DNA of 14,283 bases from Cycloclasticus sp. GTDB taxonomy: Bacteria > Pseudomonadota > Gammaproteobacteria > Methylococcales > Cycloclasticaceae. Below are positions 6,938 through 14,283 of the stretch, piece by piece (position 1 is the stretch's first letter; every line of letters starts with the position of its first letter). Under the pieces are notes generated by a model, which searched no databases, was not told where the DNA came from, and saw only the letters and a list, made by a program, of their open reading frames with translations. The stretch lies in NCBI GenBank assembly GCA_018066825.1, contig JAGPVU010000070.1, positions 1 to 14,283 on the forward strand. The letters run 5' to 3'. The position numbers and the translations under genes are program-made.

Positions 6938-7804
6938 CCGTTTAAGTGACATCTGTAACGGTGATTCACTCACCCCTTTCACTATCCACTTAGCCCAATC
7001 ACTAGGTAATTGATTGGACAACGCTGCTGCCTGCGCCCGAGTATCGCATTTTGCAAACATACTCGAACCGGTGCCCGTTAAAAAAACATCACTGAATTTA
7101 GAGAATTTTCGATACACCGTCTCTAAATCTTTATTCATTTCCAACACAACCGGCAAACAATCATTTTTCATCTGCCCACCGAGAAAGTCGCGTATTGTGA
7201 TGGCTGAATTATCTCGTGTCAAACGGTTATGCTGAAAAACTTCTTTTGTTGAACAATGACACCCCGGGTTAACCACTACAAACCACTGCTCAGGTAGACT
7301 TATCGGCGTCAGCTTTTCCCCAACACCCTCTCCCCATGCTGATCGCCCATGCACAAAAACAGGCACATCTGCACCAAGCTGTAAGCCGATCCCAGCTAAT
7401 TCTTCTGTCGTTAGCCCTAAATCCCACAGGTGATTTAATACCACTAGGGTTGTCGCCGCATCAGAACTCCCCCCGCCCAAACCCGCCCCTTGAGGTAAAA
7501 TCTTTTTAAGGATCACAACGGCGCCCTTTGCCGTTCCGCAATGCTGCTTTAATAACATCGCAGCACGCACCACTAAGTTCTCATTGGCCTCGATTTTCAT
7601 TCCATCACATCGTAATTGAACGTCACCACGCTCAAGCAAAGAGAAATTTAGCCAGTCTGATATCGCAATGAGTTGGAAGACCGTTTGCAACTGATGGTAA
7701 CCATCCTCACCTCGCCCTGTAATATTCAGCATTAGGTTAAGCTTTGCCGGAGCCGGCCACCAATGCTCTTTCCATTGTTCGTTTGTAAGTTTTAGCCCAG
7801 CCAT
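6926..7804 (-). CDS. ispE: 4-diphosphocytidyl-2-C-methyl-D-erythritol kinase
   Basis: GHMP-family kinase that phosphorylates CDP-ME at the 2-hydroxyl with ATP in the MEP pathway to isoprenoid precursors. The product is 292 residues (E. coli 283). GHMP motif 1 is PAPAKLN (17-23) with the catalytic lysine. The ATP-binding glycine-rich loop is PQGAGLGGGSSDAA (104-117). The catalytic aspartate lies in LGADVPVF (143-150), and motif 3 is TGTGSSMF (243-250). The N-terminus is about 10 residues longer than in E. coli, but no nearer start precedes PAPAKLN. The ATG at 7804 overlaps the end of lolB by 13 nt, so coupled translation is likely. Confidence 0.95.
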   Translation of the reverse strand: MAGLKLTNEQWKEHWWPAPAKLNLMLNITGRGEDGYHQLQTVFQLIAISDWLNFSLLERGDVQLRCDGMKIEANENLVVRAAMLLKQHCGTAKGAVVILKKILPQGAGLGGGSSDAATTLVVLNHLWDLGLTTEELAGIGLQLGADVPVFVHGRSAWGEGVGEKLTPISLPEQWFVVVNPGCHCSTKEVFQHNRLTRDNSAITIRDFLGGQMKNDCLPVVLEMNKDLETVYRKFSKFSDVFLTGTGSSMFAKCDTRAQAAALSNQLPSDWAKWIVKGVSESPLQMSLKRFFK

Positions 7805-8367
7805 TGATCGACCACTATTTTAATTTTTACCTGCGCTTTTGATATCGACATTTTGCCCGGCAAGGAGCCATCGTCAAAAGCGCCAAAGCGTTCCAAATTG
7901 ACACGCCAACCATCTTGTAAAAAGCGTCTCACACCAACTGGCGCCATATCAAATTGAACACTCAACATCGGGCTTGGAATACCACGGACCCAAAACTTTA
8001 AATGCTGAATAGGCGGCGAGTAACCCAACAATGATTCCAGCTCTTGCTCTGAAATAATACGCTCCACCTTATCCGGCTCTAGCAACACAATAACGCCCGA
8101 CGCATAACGCAGCTTTGCAACCACACCACCTAAAGTTGTGGATAAGATTAAATAATCTTCCGCCTGATTATGCCGCCATTCTACGCTCGTAAACCATGAC
8201 TCCCTATCGTTACGCATCGATAAACGACCGATAAGTCGCCAATAGGTTTCAACCATGACTTTATTCGTTTCATGAGCCGTTATCCGCCCCTCAACCTCAT
8301 GTGTTGGCAGCGAGGAACAGGCCATTAGAAATAGGGCTAATAAGCCATAACAAAAGAATTTTTTCAC
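7792..8367 (-). CDS. lolB: Outer-membrane lipoprotein receptor LolB
   Basis: LolB takes lipoproteins from the periplasmic carrier LolA and inserts them into the outer membrane. The product has 191 residues with a lipoprotein signal peptide ending in LMAC (Cys17) followed by Ser-Ser. Serine at +2 is not an inner-membrane retention signal. The mature part shows the family pattern: WRLIGRLSMRNDRESW, LRYASGVIVLLEPD, LLGYSPPIQHLKFWVRGIP, then a C-terminal strand region. Identification rests on this pattern and on its place just before ispE. The start is a GTG whose bases overlap the TGA of the upstream TPR gene (GTGA), with GAGG upstream. Confidence 0.9.
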   Translation of the reverse strand: MKKFFCYGLLALFLMACSSLPTHEVEGRITAHETNKVMVETYWRLIGRLSMRNDRESWFTSVEWRHNQAEDYLILSTTLGGVVAKLRYASGVIVLLEPDKVERIISEQELESLLGYSPPIQHLKFWVRGIPSPMLSVQFDMAPVGVRRFLQDGWRVNLERFGAFDDGSLPGKMSISKAQVKIKIVVDQWLG

Positions 8368-10112
8368 TTCAGCCTCTGTAGGACCTCGTGCAAATACTTA
8401 TCGTCAGGGTCGTTCTTTAAACCATCCTGCCATATTTTTTTTGCCTCTTCTTGCCGCCCTAGCATCCATAAGGTTTCTCCAAGGTGTGCCGCGATCTCTC
8501 CTTGCGGAGATTTCTTATAGGCTTTTTGCAATAAGGCTAAAGCTTCTTCGTATTGGCCTTCACGGTAGTTTAACCAGCCCATACTATCGATAATCGCAGA
8601 ATCTTCCGGCATTAACGACAAAGCTTGCGCCAAGTACTGTCTGGCTTCTTCAAATCGAAACGTCTTACTAGCCAAGGTATAACCCAGCGCGTTTAATGCG
8701 TTCACATTATTTGGGTCTTGCGCCAAGATAAACAATAAATCATTTTCTGCTACTTGCAGCTCCCCTAACTCAGTTGCTGCGATAGAGCGAGCGTATCTTA
8801 AGGCCAAATCAGTCGCGTGTTCGTTAATCGCTTGACTCATCAGGCCAAAAGCTTGCTTATTTTGGCCTGCTTCCAATAACAACTCAGCCTCCAATAGATA
8901 GAAACGAGCCGCCAGCTTAGGCGCGTTATTACGCAGCCGCTGCAACACGCTTTGAGCCATCGTCAGCTCGCCCATTTTTGCATGAATCATGGCGATATTA
9001 GCTTGCGCGTCAATATAACCAGGGGCCTGACCGACCTTCTCAAACCACCTTAACGCCTCTAGATTAGCTTTTTGTTGGTAGCTTATTTGCCCCAAATAAA
9101 AAGCAGCTTTAGCTTTATACGCCCCTGCTTTATAAAGCACCTTGAGTGCGTCCTTAGCTTGCTCTTGTTGATTTAACTTTAAGTACACCAGAGCCAGCGA
9201 AAACCGAGCATCAGCGTGTGAGGGGGTTTTGTTGAGGGCTAACAACAATTGTTTTTTTGCCTCTTGGTAACGACCTTCTTTAGCCAATAACTGCCCATAA
9301 GCTGTAATAAGCTGTGCTGTAGCGAATCGTTTACTTGCTAAACGCAGCACTGTCAAAGAATCTTCAGTTTTATTTTGCTTTTCAAGAACTTGCGCCAAAT
9401 GAACATGAGGGATTTGCCAGTCAGGATCTAAGTGTAACGCCTGAGCGACACTCCGCTCTGCCGCGCTAAAATCACCTCGATCAGCATAAATTTGCGATTG
9501 CACCAAATGCGCACCTGCCTCATCTGGATAGCGCTCAACCAGTCCAGCCATGACAGCCATGACAGCCATAGCAACTTTACCGTCAACCTGCCGGGACACG
9601 ATACCACCGATAGCCAATAATGCACTACGCAGCGGAGCCTCGCTTTTTTCAACTAGCAGTAGCGCCTGCTGCATGCTTTTATCAACATTATTAGCCTTCA
9701 AATAGACCGCCAATGCTAAGCGGTGAGTTTCAAGCGTCGGGCTTGCACCTGCGATTAAAATATCCACCATCGCGCTCGCAACAACAAAATCTTTGGTGTA
9801 CAGCGCAATTTGAGCAGCCCTGAGAGCCACTTGCGGGTCGCGCGAACGCTCTGCAGCATCTACGTAAAAAGCAGCAGCCAGCTCTACCTCACCACGTTGC
9901 CCAGCCAATTCTCCACCTAATAAACTAAACAGCAAGGCCGCGTCCAAAGGTGTCGACTCAACCGCTTGAAAAACCTCCTCCACTGGCAATTGCTTAGGGT
10001 CAGTAGCTGGTTTTTTCATGATGATCTTTTTACCAGTACGCCCGCTATCGACATGGGCACAACTGCTTAACGCAGCAACCATAATGGCTATAATTAACAA
10101 CCTTAAAAACAT
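8364..10112 (-). CDS. TPR-repeat outer-membrane lipoprotein, function unknown
   Basis: A 582-residue protein with a lipoprotein signal peptide (MFLRLLIIAI onward, lipobox LSSC, Cys18, Ala at +2, so outer membrane is likely). After a short linker it is made almost entirely of tetratricopeptide repeats. Clear units include AGAHLVQSQIYADRGDFSAA, ADARFSLALVYLKLNQQEQA, VNALNALGYTLASKTFRFEE and SMGWLNYREGQYEEALALL. TPR lipoproteins of similar length sit directly before lolB in Pseudomonas and many other gammaproteobacteria. The function is not settled; a scaffold role in envelope assembly is only an inference from location. The ATG at 10112 has a GAGAGAG site. A small in-frame repeat (MAVMAVMAG) lies near residue 185. 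Confidence 0.88.
   Translation of the reverse strand: MFLRLLIIAIMVAALSSCAHVDSGRTGKKIIMKKPATDPKQLPVEEVFQAVESTPLDAALLFSLLGGELAGQRGEVELAAAFYVDAAERSRDPQVALRAAQIALYTKDFVVASAMVDILIAGASPTLETHRLALAVYLKANNVDKSMQQALLLVEKSEAPLRSALLAIGGIVSRQVDGKVAMAVMAVMAGLVERYPDEAGAHLVQSQIYADRGDFSAAERSVAQALHLDPDWQIPHVHLAQVLEKQNKTEDSLTVLRLASKRFATAQLITAYGQLLAKEGRYQEAKKQLLLALNKTPSHADARFSLALVYLKLNQQEQAKDALKVLYKAGAYKAKAAFYLGQISYQQKANLEALRWFEKVGQAPGYIDAQANIAMIHAKMGELTMAQSVLQRLRNNAPKLAARFYLLEAELLLEAGQNKQAFGLMSQAINEHATDLALRYARSIAATELGELQVAENDLLFILAQDPNNVNALNALGYTLASKTFRFEEARQYLAQALSLMPEDSAIIDSMGWLNYREGQYEEALALLQKAYKKSPQGEIAAHLGETLWMLGRQEEAKKIWQDGLKNDPDDKYLHEVLQRLK
9545..9569. repeat. Short in-frame 9-bp tandem repeat in the TPR lipoprotein gene
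   Basis: The unit CAGCCATGA occurs twice in direct tandem and is followed by seven more bases of the unit (2.8 copies). It encodes the repeated tripeptide MAV in MAVMAVMAG on the minus strand. Because the unit is a multiple of three, copy changes would not shift the reading frame. Confidence 0.85.
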
Positions 10113-10197
10113 ACGACTCTCTCTTTCAATAGCCTAACACCTAAACAAAATTAGTCTTAAAAACCCATTAACGAAAAATTACACACTAAAACTATAG

Positions 10198-10227
10198 TGA
10201 ACATGCCCGTGTTAAAAAGATTATAAT
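10198..10227 (+). promoter_or_regulatory. Candidate hemA promoter
   Basis: In the 152-nt divergent gap between the TPR lipoprotein gene and hemA, a perfect -10 box TATAAT (10222-10227) is preceded at 18 nt by TGAACA (10198-10203, four of six -35 consensus bases). A start near 10234 would give a leader of about 30 nt before the hemA ATG. The -10 lies within a small ATTATAAT palindrome, so it also reads TATAAT on the minus strand. I found no convincing -35 partner for the divergent TPR gene. Confidence 0.5.
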
Positions 10228-10264
10228 AACTCAAATAGACTGATAGTAAACCAAACAAAAGCGC

Positions 10265-11515
10265 ATGTTACTCACGCTCGGACTCAATCATAATACAGCC
10301 CCCATCGAGATTCGCGAAAAGCTCGTGTTCTCGCCCGAGCGTATAACTGAGTCCTTACAGTCGTTATCAAGGCTTTCATCCGTTGAAGAAGCGGCTATTT
10401 TATCCACCTGCAACCGCACTGAAATCTACTGCGATATATCCTTACAGCAAACTGATCAACTCATCACCTGGTTGGCCGAACAGCACCAACTGAGTGAAGG
10501 CACCATTAGAGATTACTTGTACAGCCACACCGAACAGCACTCAATTAAACACATGTCACGTGTTGCCTGCGGGCTTGATTCTTTAGTCTTAGGCGAGCCA
10601 CAAATACTGGGGCAAATGAAGTCTGCTTACCAACAAGCCCACAATGCTGGTACCTTGGGCAAATACCTTGGACGACTGTTTCAACATACTTTTCAAGTAG
10701 CGAAAAAAGTTCGTACCGACACGGCCATTGGCTCTAGCCCTGTCTCCGTCGCCTTCGCTGGGGTTAAGCTCGCAAAACAAATTTTCGGTCAACTCGACCA
10801 ACAAACCGCACTTTTAATTGGTGCTGGTGAGACCATTGAGCTAGCCGCCCAGCATCTAAAAGAACAAGGCATTGGCCGGCTAATCGTCGCTAATAGGACC
10901 TTGGAAAAAGCACACGCCATCGCGTCACAAGGCCAAGGCTATGCAATCGCAATTAAAGACATTCCCGAGCACTTGGCTGAAGCCGACATCATCATTTCAT
11001 CCACCGCCAGTTCGCTACCCATTTTAGGTAAGGGCAGCGTTGAGTCAGCGATTTTCAAACGCAAACATAAACCGATGTTGATGATAGATCTAGCCGTACC
11101 TCACGATATTGAAAGAGAAGTCGGCGCCATGAGTGACGTCTATTTATATTGCGTGGATGACTTAAAAAATATTATTGATGACGGGCTACAGTCTCGCCGT
11201 GAGGCCGCCGAACAAGCCGAAGAAATTATTGACATTCAAGTCTCACATTTTCAGACCTGGATCCGTTCGCAAAACGCCTCAACGACCATTCACCAGCTTA
11301 GGCAACACGCACAGCAAACGCGAGAACAACAACTACAAAAAGCCTTAGATGCACTCAATAACGGCGCACCGGCTGAACGCGTCATCGAACGTCTAGCTAA
11401 TGACTTAACCAATAAAATTTTACACGCACCCAGCAGCACGATCAAACAAGCTGCCGCAGATGGCAACACCGTTTTATTGACTGCCGCTCAACAACTATTT
11501 AAATTAAAAAATTAA
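10265..11515 (+). CDS. hemA: Glutamyl-tRNA reductase
   Basis: Reduces Glu-tRNA to glutamate-1-semialdehyde with NADPH, the first committed step of the C5 route to heme and other tetrapyrroles. The product is 416 residues (E. coli 418). The catalytic domain begins LLTLGLNHNTAP and has the nucleophilic cysteine in LSTCNRTE (Cys49), followed by SRVACGLDSLVLGEPQILGQ. The NADPH domain contains LLIGAGETIELAAQHL. The C-terminal dimerisation helix region starts around residue 310. The ATG at 10265 has no good Shine-Dalgarno (AAAAGCGC precedes it). It is the first gene of a plus-strand run with prfA and prmC, as in many gammaproteobacteria. Confidence 0.97.
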   Translation: MLLTLGLNHNTAPIEIREKLVFSPERITESLQSLSRLSSVEEAAILSTCNRTEIYCDISLQQTDQLITWLAEQHQLSEGTIRDYLYSHTEQHSIKHMSRVACGLDSLVLGEPQILGQMKSAYQQAHNAGTLGKYLGRLFQHTFQVAKKVRTDTAIGSSPVSVAFAGVKLAKQIFGQLDQQTALLIGAGETIELAAQHLKEQGIGRLIVANRTLEKAHAIASQGQGYAIAIKDIPEHLAEADIIISSTASSLPILGKGSVESAIFKRKHKPMLMIDLAVPHDIEREVGAMSDVYLYCVDDLKNIIDDGLQSRREAAEQAEEIIDIQVSHFQTWIRSQNASTTIHQLRQHAQQTREQQLQKALDALNNGAPAERVIERLANDLTNKILHAPSSTIKQAAADGNTVLLTAAQQLFKLKN

Positions 11516-11516
11516 C

Positions 11517-12605
11517 GTGAATACATCGATTCTACAAAAGCTAGACACGCTTTCCGAGCGCTTTGAAGAAATTGCTCAACTACTTGCTGAACCTAGCGTA
11601 CAGAGTGATCAAAATAAATTCCGCGGCCTAAGTCAAGAGTACGCTCAACTGGATCCTATCGTCTCAAACTACCAACATTATCTGGCAACCATTAGCGATC
11701 AAGAAGCCGCTGAAGCCATGCTTAATGACAGCGACCCTGATATTAAGTTGATGGCTAAAGATGAGCTGAAAGATATTCAGGCCACCCTCGAACAACAGCA
11801 ACAAGACCTTCAAGTTTTATTGCTACCGAAAGACCCTAATGACGGTAAAAACGCCTTTATAGAAATCCGTGCTGGCACCGGTGGCGCCGAAGCGGCCATT
11901 TTTTCTGGTGATTTATATCGCATGTATGCACGTTTTGCCGAGAAAAAACGCTGGACCTTCGAAATCATCAATGAAAGCTTGGGCGATCACGGCGGCTACA
12001 AAGAAATTGTCGCTCGCATAGAAGGTAAAGACGTGTATTCACAGCTGAAATTCGAGTCCGGCGCCCATCGCGTTCAACGCGTTCCAGAAACCGAGTCTCA
12101 GGGACGGGTTCATACCTCTGCATGTACCGTTGCCATTATGCCCGAAGCTGATGAAATGGATGATATCGAGATCAAGTCGGGCGACTTACGCGTAGACACC
12201 TTCCGCGCCTCTGGCGCTGGAGGGCAGCACGTTAATAAAACCGATTCTGCCATTCGCTTAACCCATTTACCAACCGGTACCGTTGTCGAATGTCAAGACG
12301 AACGCTCACAACACAAAAACCGTGCACGCGCGATGTCATTACTAAAATCTCGCATCTTAACCAGCGCACAAGAAAAAATTGACTCCGAACAAGCTGAGTC
12401 TAGGCGCTTACAAGTGGGTAGCGGCGATCGTTCAGAACGCATACGAACCTATAATTACCCACAAGGCCGGGTCACCGATCACCGCGTCAATTTAACCTTG
12501 TACAAATTAGATGAAATCATGCAAGGCGCCCTTGATCAAGTAATCGACCCGTTGATTCAAGAATACCAAGCCGATCAGTTAACCCAACTTAGCTCAGACG
12601 ACTAA
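11517..12605 (+). CDS. prfA: Peptide chain release factor 1 (RF1)
   Basis: RF1 ends translation at UAA and UAG. The product is 362 residues (E. coli 360). It has the N-terminal helical domain (about 1-100), the stop-codon recognition motif PxT as PET in RVPETESQGR (residues 190-192), and the peptidyl-hydrolysis motif GGQ in SGAGGQHVN (235-237). PxT rather than SPF identifies it as RF1, not RF2. The GTG start lies one base after the hemA TAA, with no clear ribosome binding site. The homologous start in E. coli (MKPSIVAKLE) matches NTSILQKLD here, so the GTG is well supported. The GGQ glutamine is the expected target of PrmC, encoded next. Confidence 0.97.
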   Translation: MNTSILQKLDTLSERFEEIAQLLAEPSVQSDQNKFRGLSQEYAQLDPIVSNYQHYLATISDQEAAEAMLNDSDPDIKLMAKDELKDIQATLEQQQQDLQVLLLPKDPNDGKNAFIEIRAGTGGAEAAIFSGDLYRMYARFAEKKRWTFEIINESLGDHGGYKEIVARIEGKDVYSQLKFESGAHRVQRVPETESQGRVHTSACTVAIMPEADEMDDIEIKSGDLRVDTFRASGAGGQHVNKTDSAIRLTHLPTGTVVECQDERSQHKNRARAMSLLKSRILTSAQEKIDSEQAESRRLQVGSGDRSERIRTYNYPQGRVTDHRVNLTLYKLDEIMQGALDQVIDPLIQEYQADQLTQLSSDD

Positions 12606-12618
12606 CCTGCTATTGGCT

Positions 12619-13455
12619 ATGCAAGCAAGCATCAAAACTGCCCTATTAGCTGGCAGCCAAAGACTCATTGACTCAGCAAGCAGTCAATTAGAGTCCGAGG
12701 TATTACTCGCACATGTATTGAAAAAAGACCGCAGTTACCTTCGAGCCTGGCCAGAGAAAGTGTTGCCACAAGAAGAGTACAATGCGTTTATACAGTTGAT
12801 CAATCGACGGTCAAAGGGGCAACCTATTGCCTACCTGCTAGGTGAAAAAGAATTTTGGTCTCGCTCCTTTAGGGTCTCACCAGAGGTTTTAATTCCGCGT
12901 CCTGACACCGAACTATTAATAGACATTATTCAACAAACATTCCAACCAGAGCAGTCGCTATCCATCTTGGATCTTGGCACTGGCAGCGGCGCCATTGCCA
13001 TTACCTTAGCCTGTGAATTTGCCAACGCAGACATTTTTGCGGTTGACCAATCTGCGGCCGCACTTTCTGTTGCACAATCGAATGCTCAACGTCATAACGC
13101 CCAGCATATCGAGTTTATTTGTAGCGACTGGTTTGAAAAGCTACCCGCCATCAGCTTCGACTTGATCGTTAGCAACCCACCTTATATTTGCTCCAGCGAT
13201 CCACACTTACAACAAGGTGACGTCCGATTTGAACCAAGCACTGCACTGATCTCAAAGCAACACGGCCTGCACGACATCAAGCACATCACTTCTAAGTCAG
13301 CACGTTTTTTAAAGCCCAACGGCTATTTACTGTTCGAACACGGCTATCAACAAGGCAATGATGTAAAAAACTTGTTAGACTTAGCCGGGTTTAAATTTAC
13401 CCAGCAGTTCCAAGACCTACAAGGCCACTGTCGAGCGACTATCGGTCAGAAATAA
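12619..13455 (+). CDS. prmC: Release factor glutamine methyltransferase
   Basis: PrmC (formerly HemK) N5-methylates the glutamine of the GGQ motif in RF1 and RF2 using S-adenosylmethionine. The product is 278 residues from the ATG at 12619 (E. coli 277). A helical N-terminal substrate-binding domain precedes IPRPDTE (92-98). The SAM motif LDLGTGSGAIA spans 117-127, and the catalytic NPPY is at 186-189, followed by DPHLQQGDVRFEP. A TTG two codons upstream is also in frame. I chose the ATG by length and family start; neither has a clear Shine-Dalgarno. It starts 13 nt after prfA, the gene for its substrate. Confidence 0.95.
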   Translation: MQASIKTALLAGSQRLIDSASSQLESEVLLAHVLKKDRSYLRAWPEKVLPQEEYNAFIQLINRRSKGQPIAYLLGEKEFWSRSFRVSPEVLIPRPDTELLIDIIQQTFQPEQSLSILDLGTGSGAIAITLACEFANADIFAVDQSAAALSVAQSNAQRHNAQHIEFICSDWFEKLPAISFDLIVSNPPYICSSDPHLQQGDVRFEPSTALISKQHGLHDIKHITSKSARFLKPNGYLLFEHGYQQGNDVKNLLDLAGFKFTQQFQDLQGHCRATIGQK

Positions 13456-13475
13456 TCACCCTAAAGAGCAATAAA

Positions 13476-13898
13476 ATGAAAAAAAAAGAAATCACACTTC
13501 CTCGTAAATTGGTCAATGAATTACTACATTGCGCACAAGCTGCGCAAGATGAGGAAGTGTGTGGTTTTGTTAGCAAAAATGCCGAGGGGCAGTTCAGCTG
13601 CTACCACATAGATAATATTGCAGAGCAACCGAATAAACGTTTTTTAATGGACCCTGAAAAACAAATTTCTGCGATCAAATGCATGCGCTCCAAACAAGAG
13701 GATGTGTTCGCCATTTATCACTCACACCCCACTGCACCTGCTATTCCATCGGCGATGGATATTGAACAGGCGGCATACCCTGACGCCTATTATTTGATTA
13801 TTTCACTCAATACCAAAGGCGTTTTAGAAATGCGCTGTTTCGAGCTATTGCACGACGAGAACATCGTTGAAGTCAACCTCCGCATGCAAGAAAAATAA
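13476..13898 (+). CDS. M67-family JAMM metallopeptidase
   Basis: A 140-residue stand-alone Mov34/MPN/PAD-1 (JAB) domain. The zinc-binding JAMM motif is intact: HSHPTAPAIPSAMD gives H82 and H84, then seven residues, S92, two residues and D95. The upstream catalytic glutamate is in EEVCGF (E27). Characterised bacterial relatives such as Mec trim or cleave ubiquitin-like sulfur-carrier proteins (CysO, ThiS or MoaD type). The actual substrate here is unknown. It starts 20 nt after prmC and is probably co-transcribed. In several proteobacteria this spot holds moeB, which is absent here. The ribosome binding site is weak (AAAGAG). Confidence 0.85.
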   Translation: MKKKEITLPRKLVNELLHCAQAAQDEEVCGFVSKNAEGQFSCYHIDNIAEQPNKRFLMDPEKQISAIKCMRSKQEDVFAIYHSHPTAPAIPSAMDIEQAAYPDAYYLIISLNTKGVLEMRCFELLHDENIVEVNLRMQEK

Positions 13899-13913
13899 AG
13901 CCCTCAAGACCCG

Positions 13914-14283
13914 TTACTTCTTGGCGTCTCGTGCCTCTTTTTCAGTTGTTCCTTCTAAGCCTGCGTAATACATAGCCGAACGAAGCTTGCGTCTAGGCTC
14001 TGCTGCAAACTCGCTCAACAGATACGCTTCTCTATAAGCCCAAACCGCATCGTTATACTGCTTAAGGTGCATTTTTGCATCACCAAGCAATAACCAACCT
14101 GCAACGTCAGGTTCGGCTTTCATTTTCTCTTCGATACGTTTAATCTGCGCCTCAATAGCGGCATTTTCTGACACCGCTGTGGTTTTTTCCAACGCGGTCG
14201 CTGTGTCAGATGATTTTGTTATCAATGGCTGACTACATGCCGCTAGGCCTAACGATATACAGATGCTAACTACTAAATGGTTT
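13914..14283 (-). CDS. TPR-containing lipoprotein (5' end outside window)
   Basis: The frame stays open to the right edge of the window, so the start lies just outside it; about 122 residues are visible. The visible N-terminal part, NHLVVSICISLGLAAC followed by SQP, is the hydrophobic core of a lipoprotein signal peptide with lipobox LAAC (Cys codon at 14237-14235). A shorter start at 14225 (TTG) would remove this signal and is unlikely. After a charged segment (AAIEAQIKRIEEKMKAEP) comes a TPR unit, GWLLLGDAKMHLKQYNDAVW then AYREAYLLSE. This resembles the TPR region of cytochrome c biogenesis proteins of the CcmI/CycH type, but that is only a weak likeness. It ends 15 nt from the convergent M67 gene. 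Confidence 0.8.
   Translation of the reverse strand, partial: NHLVVSICISLGLAACSQPLITKSSDTATALEKTTAVSENAAIEAQIKRIEEKMKAEPDVAGWLLLGDAKMHLKQYNDAVWAYREAYLLSEFAAEPRRKLRSAMYYAGLEGTTEKEARDAKK

Noticed and set aside
9428..9652. Alternative minus-strand frame inside the TPR lipoprotein gene
   Set aside because: Shifted frame within a continuous TPR coding sequence; Trp/Leu-rich with no domain.
13899..13913. Possible bidirectional terminator between the convergent M67 and lipoprotein genes
   Set aside because: Only 15 nt separate the stop codons and no inverted repeat is visible there.

Overview
The window is a compact piece of chromosomal housekeeping DNA from a gammaproteobacterium. Three things support this: the gene order (tRNA-Tyr/Gly/Thr, tuf, tRNA-Trp, secE, nusG, rplKAJ; lolB, ispE, tRNA-Gln, prs, rplY, pth; hemA, prfA, prmC), Lol-type outer-membrane lipoprotein sorting by LolB, and proteins that align residue by residue with the Escherichia coli families. 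Base composition looks moderate (somewhat AT-rich). I cannot name the genus. No mobile element, CRISPR array, phage gene or defence system is visible.

Left block (1-4490, all minus strand). From a tRNA-type promoter near 4462-4490, transcription runs through tRNA-Tyr, tRNA-Gly, tRNA-Thr, tuf (EF-Tu), tRNA-Trp, secE, nusG, rplK (L11) and rplA (L1) into rplJ (L10), which is cut by the window edge. This is the classical tRNA-tuf-secE-nusG-rplKAJL-rpoBC segment. The roughly 200-nt gap between rplA and rplJ holds several RNA hairpins and is a good candidate for the L10 autoregulatory leader. A small hairpin before rplK is a weaker candidate for an L1 target.

Middle block (4520-10112, minus strand). 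A TPR lipoprotein gene, lolB, ispE, tRNA-Gln, prs, rplY (long CTC form) and pth form a tight co-directional series with overlapping or nearly abutting genes. It combines lipoprotein delivery to the outer membrane, isoprenoid and PRPP synthesis, and translation quality control.

Right block (10265-13898, plus strand). Divergent from the TPR gene are hemA (first committed step of tetrapyrrole synthesis from Glu-tRNA), prfA (RF1), prmC (methyltransferase for the release-factor GGQ) and a small JAMM-type M67 metallopeptidase. Convergent with these at the right edge is the 3' part of a minus-strand gene for a TPR-containing lipoprotein; its start lies just outside the window.

The most unusual signal is in pth. 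Codons 17-25, including the catalytic histidine, are written as a perfect 12-bp inverted repeat with a 3-nt loop and a T-tract. That is the shape of an intrinsic terminator, placed about 50 nt after the rplY stop codon. It may make pth expression depend on active translation. The rest is mostly conserved housekeeping, and I see no convincing new multi-gene system.
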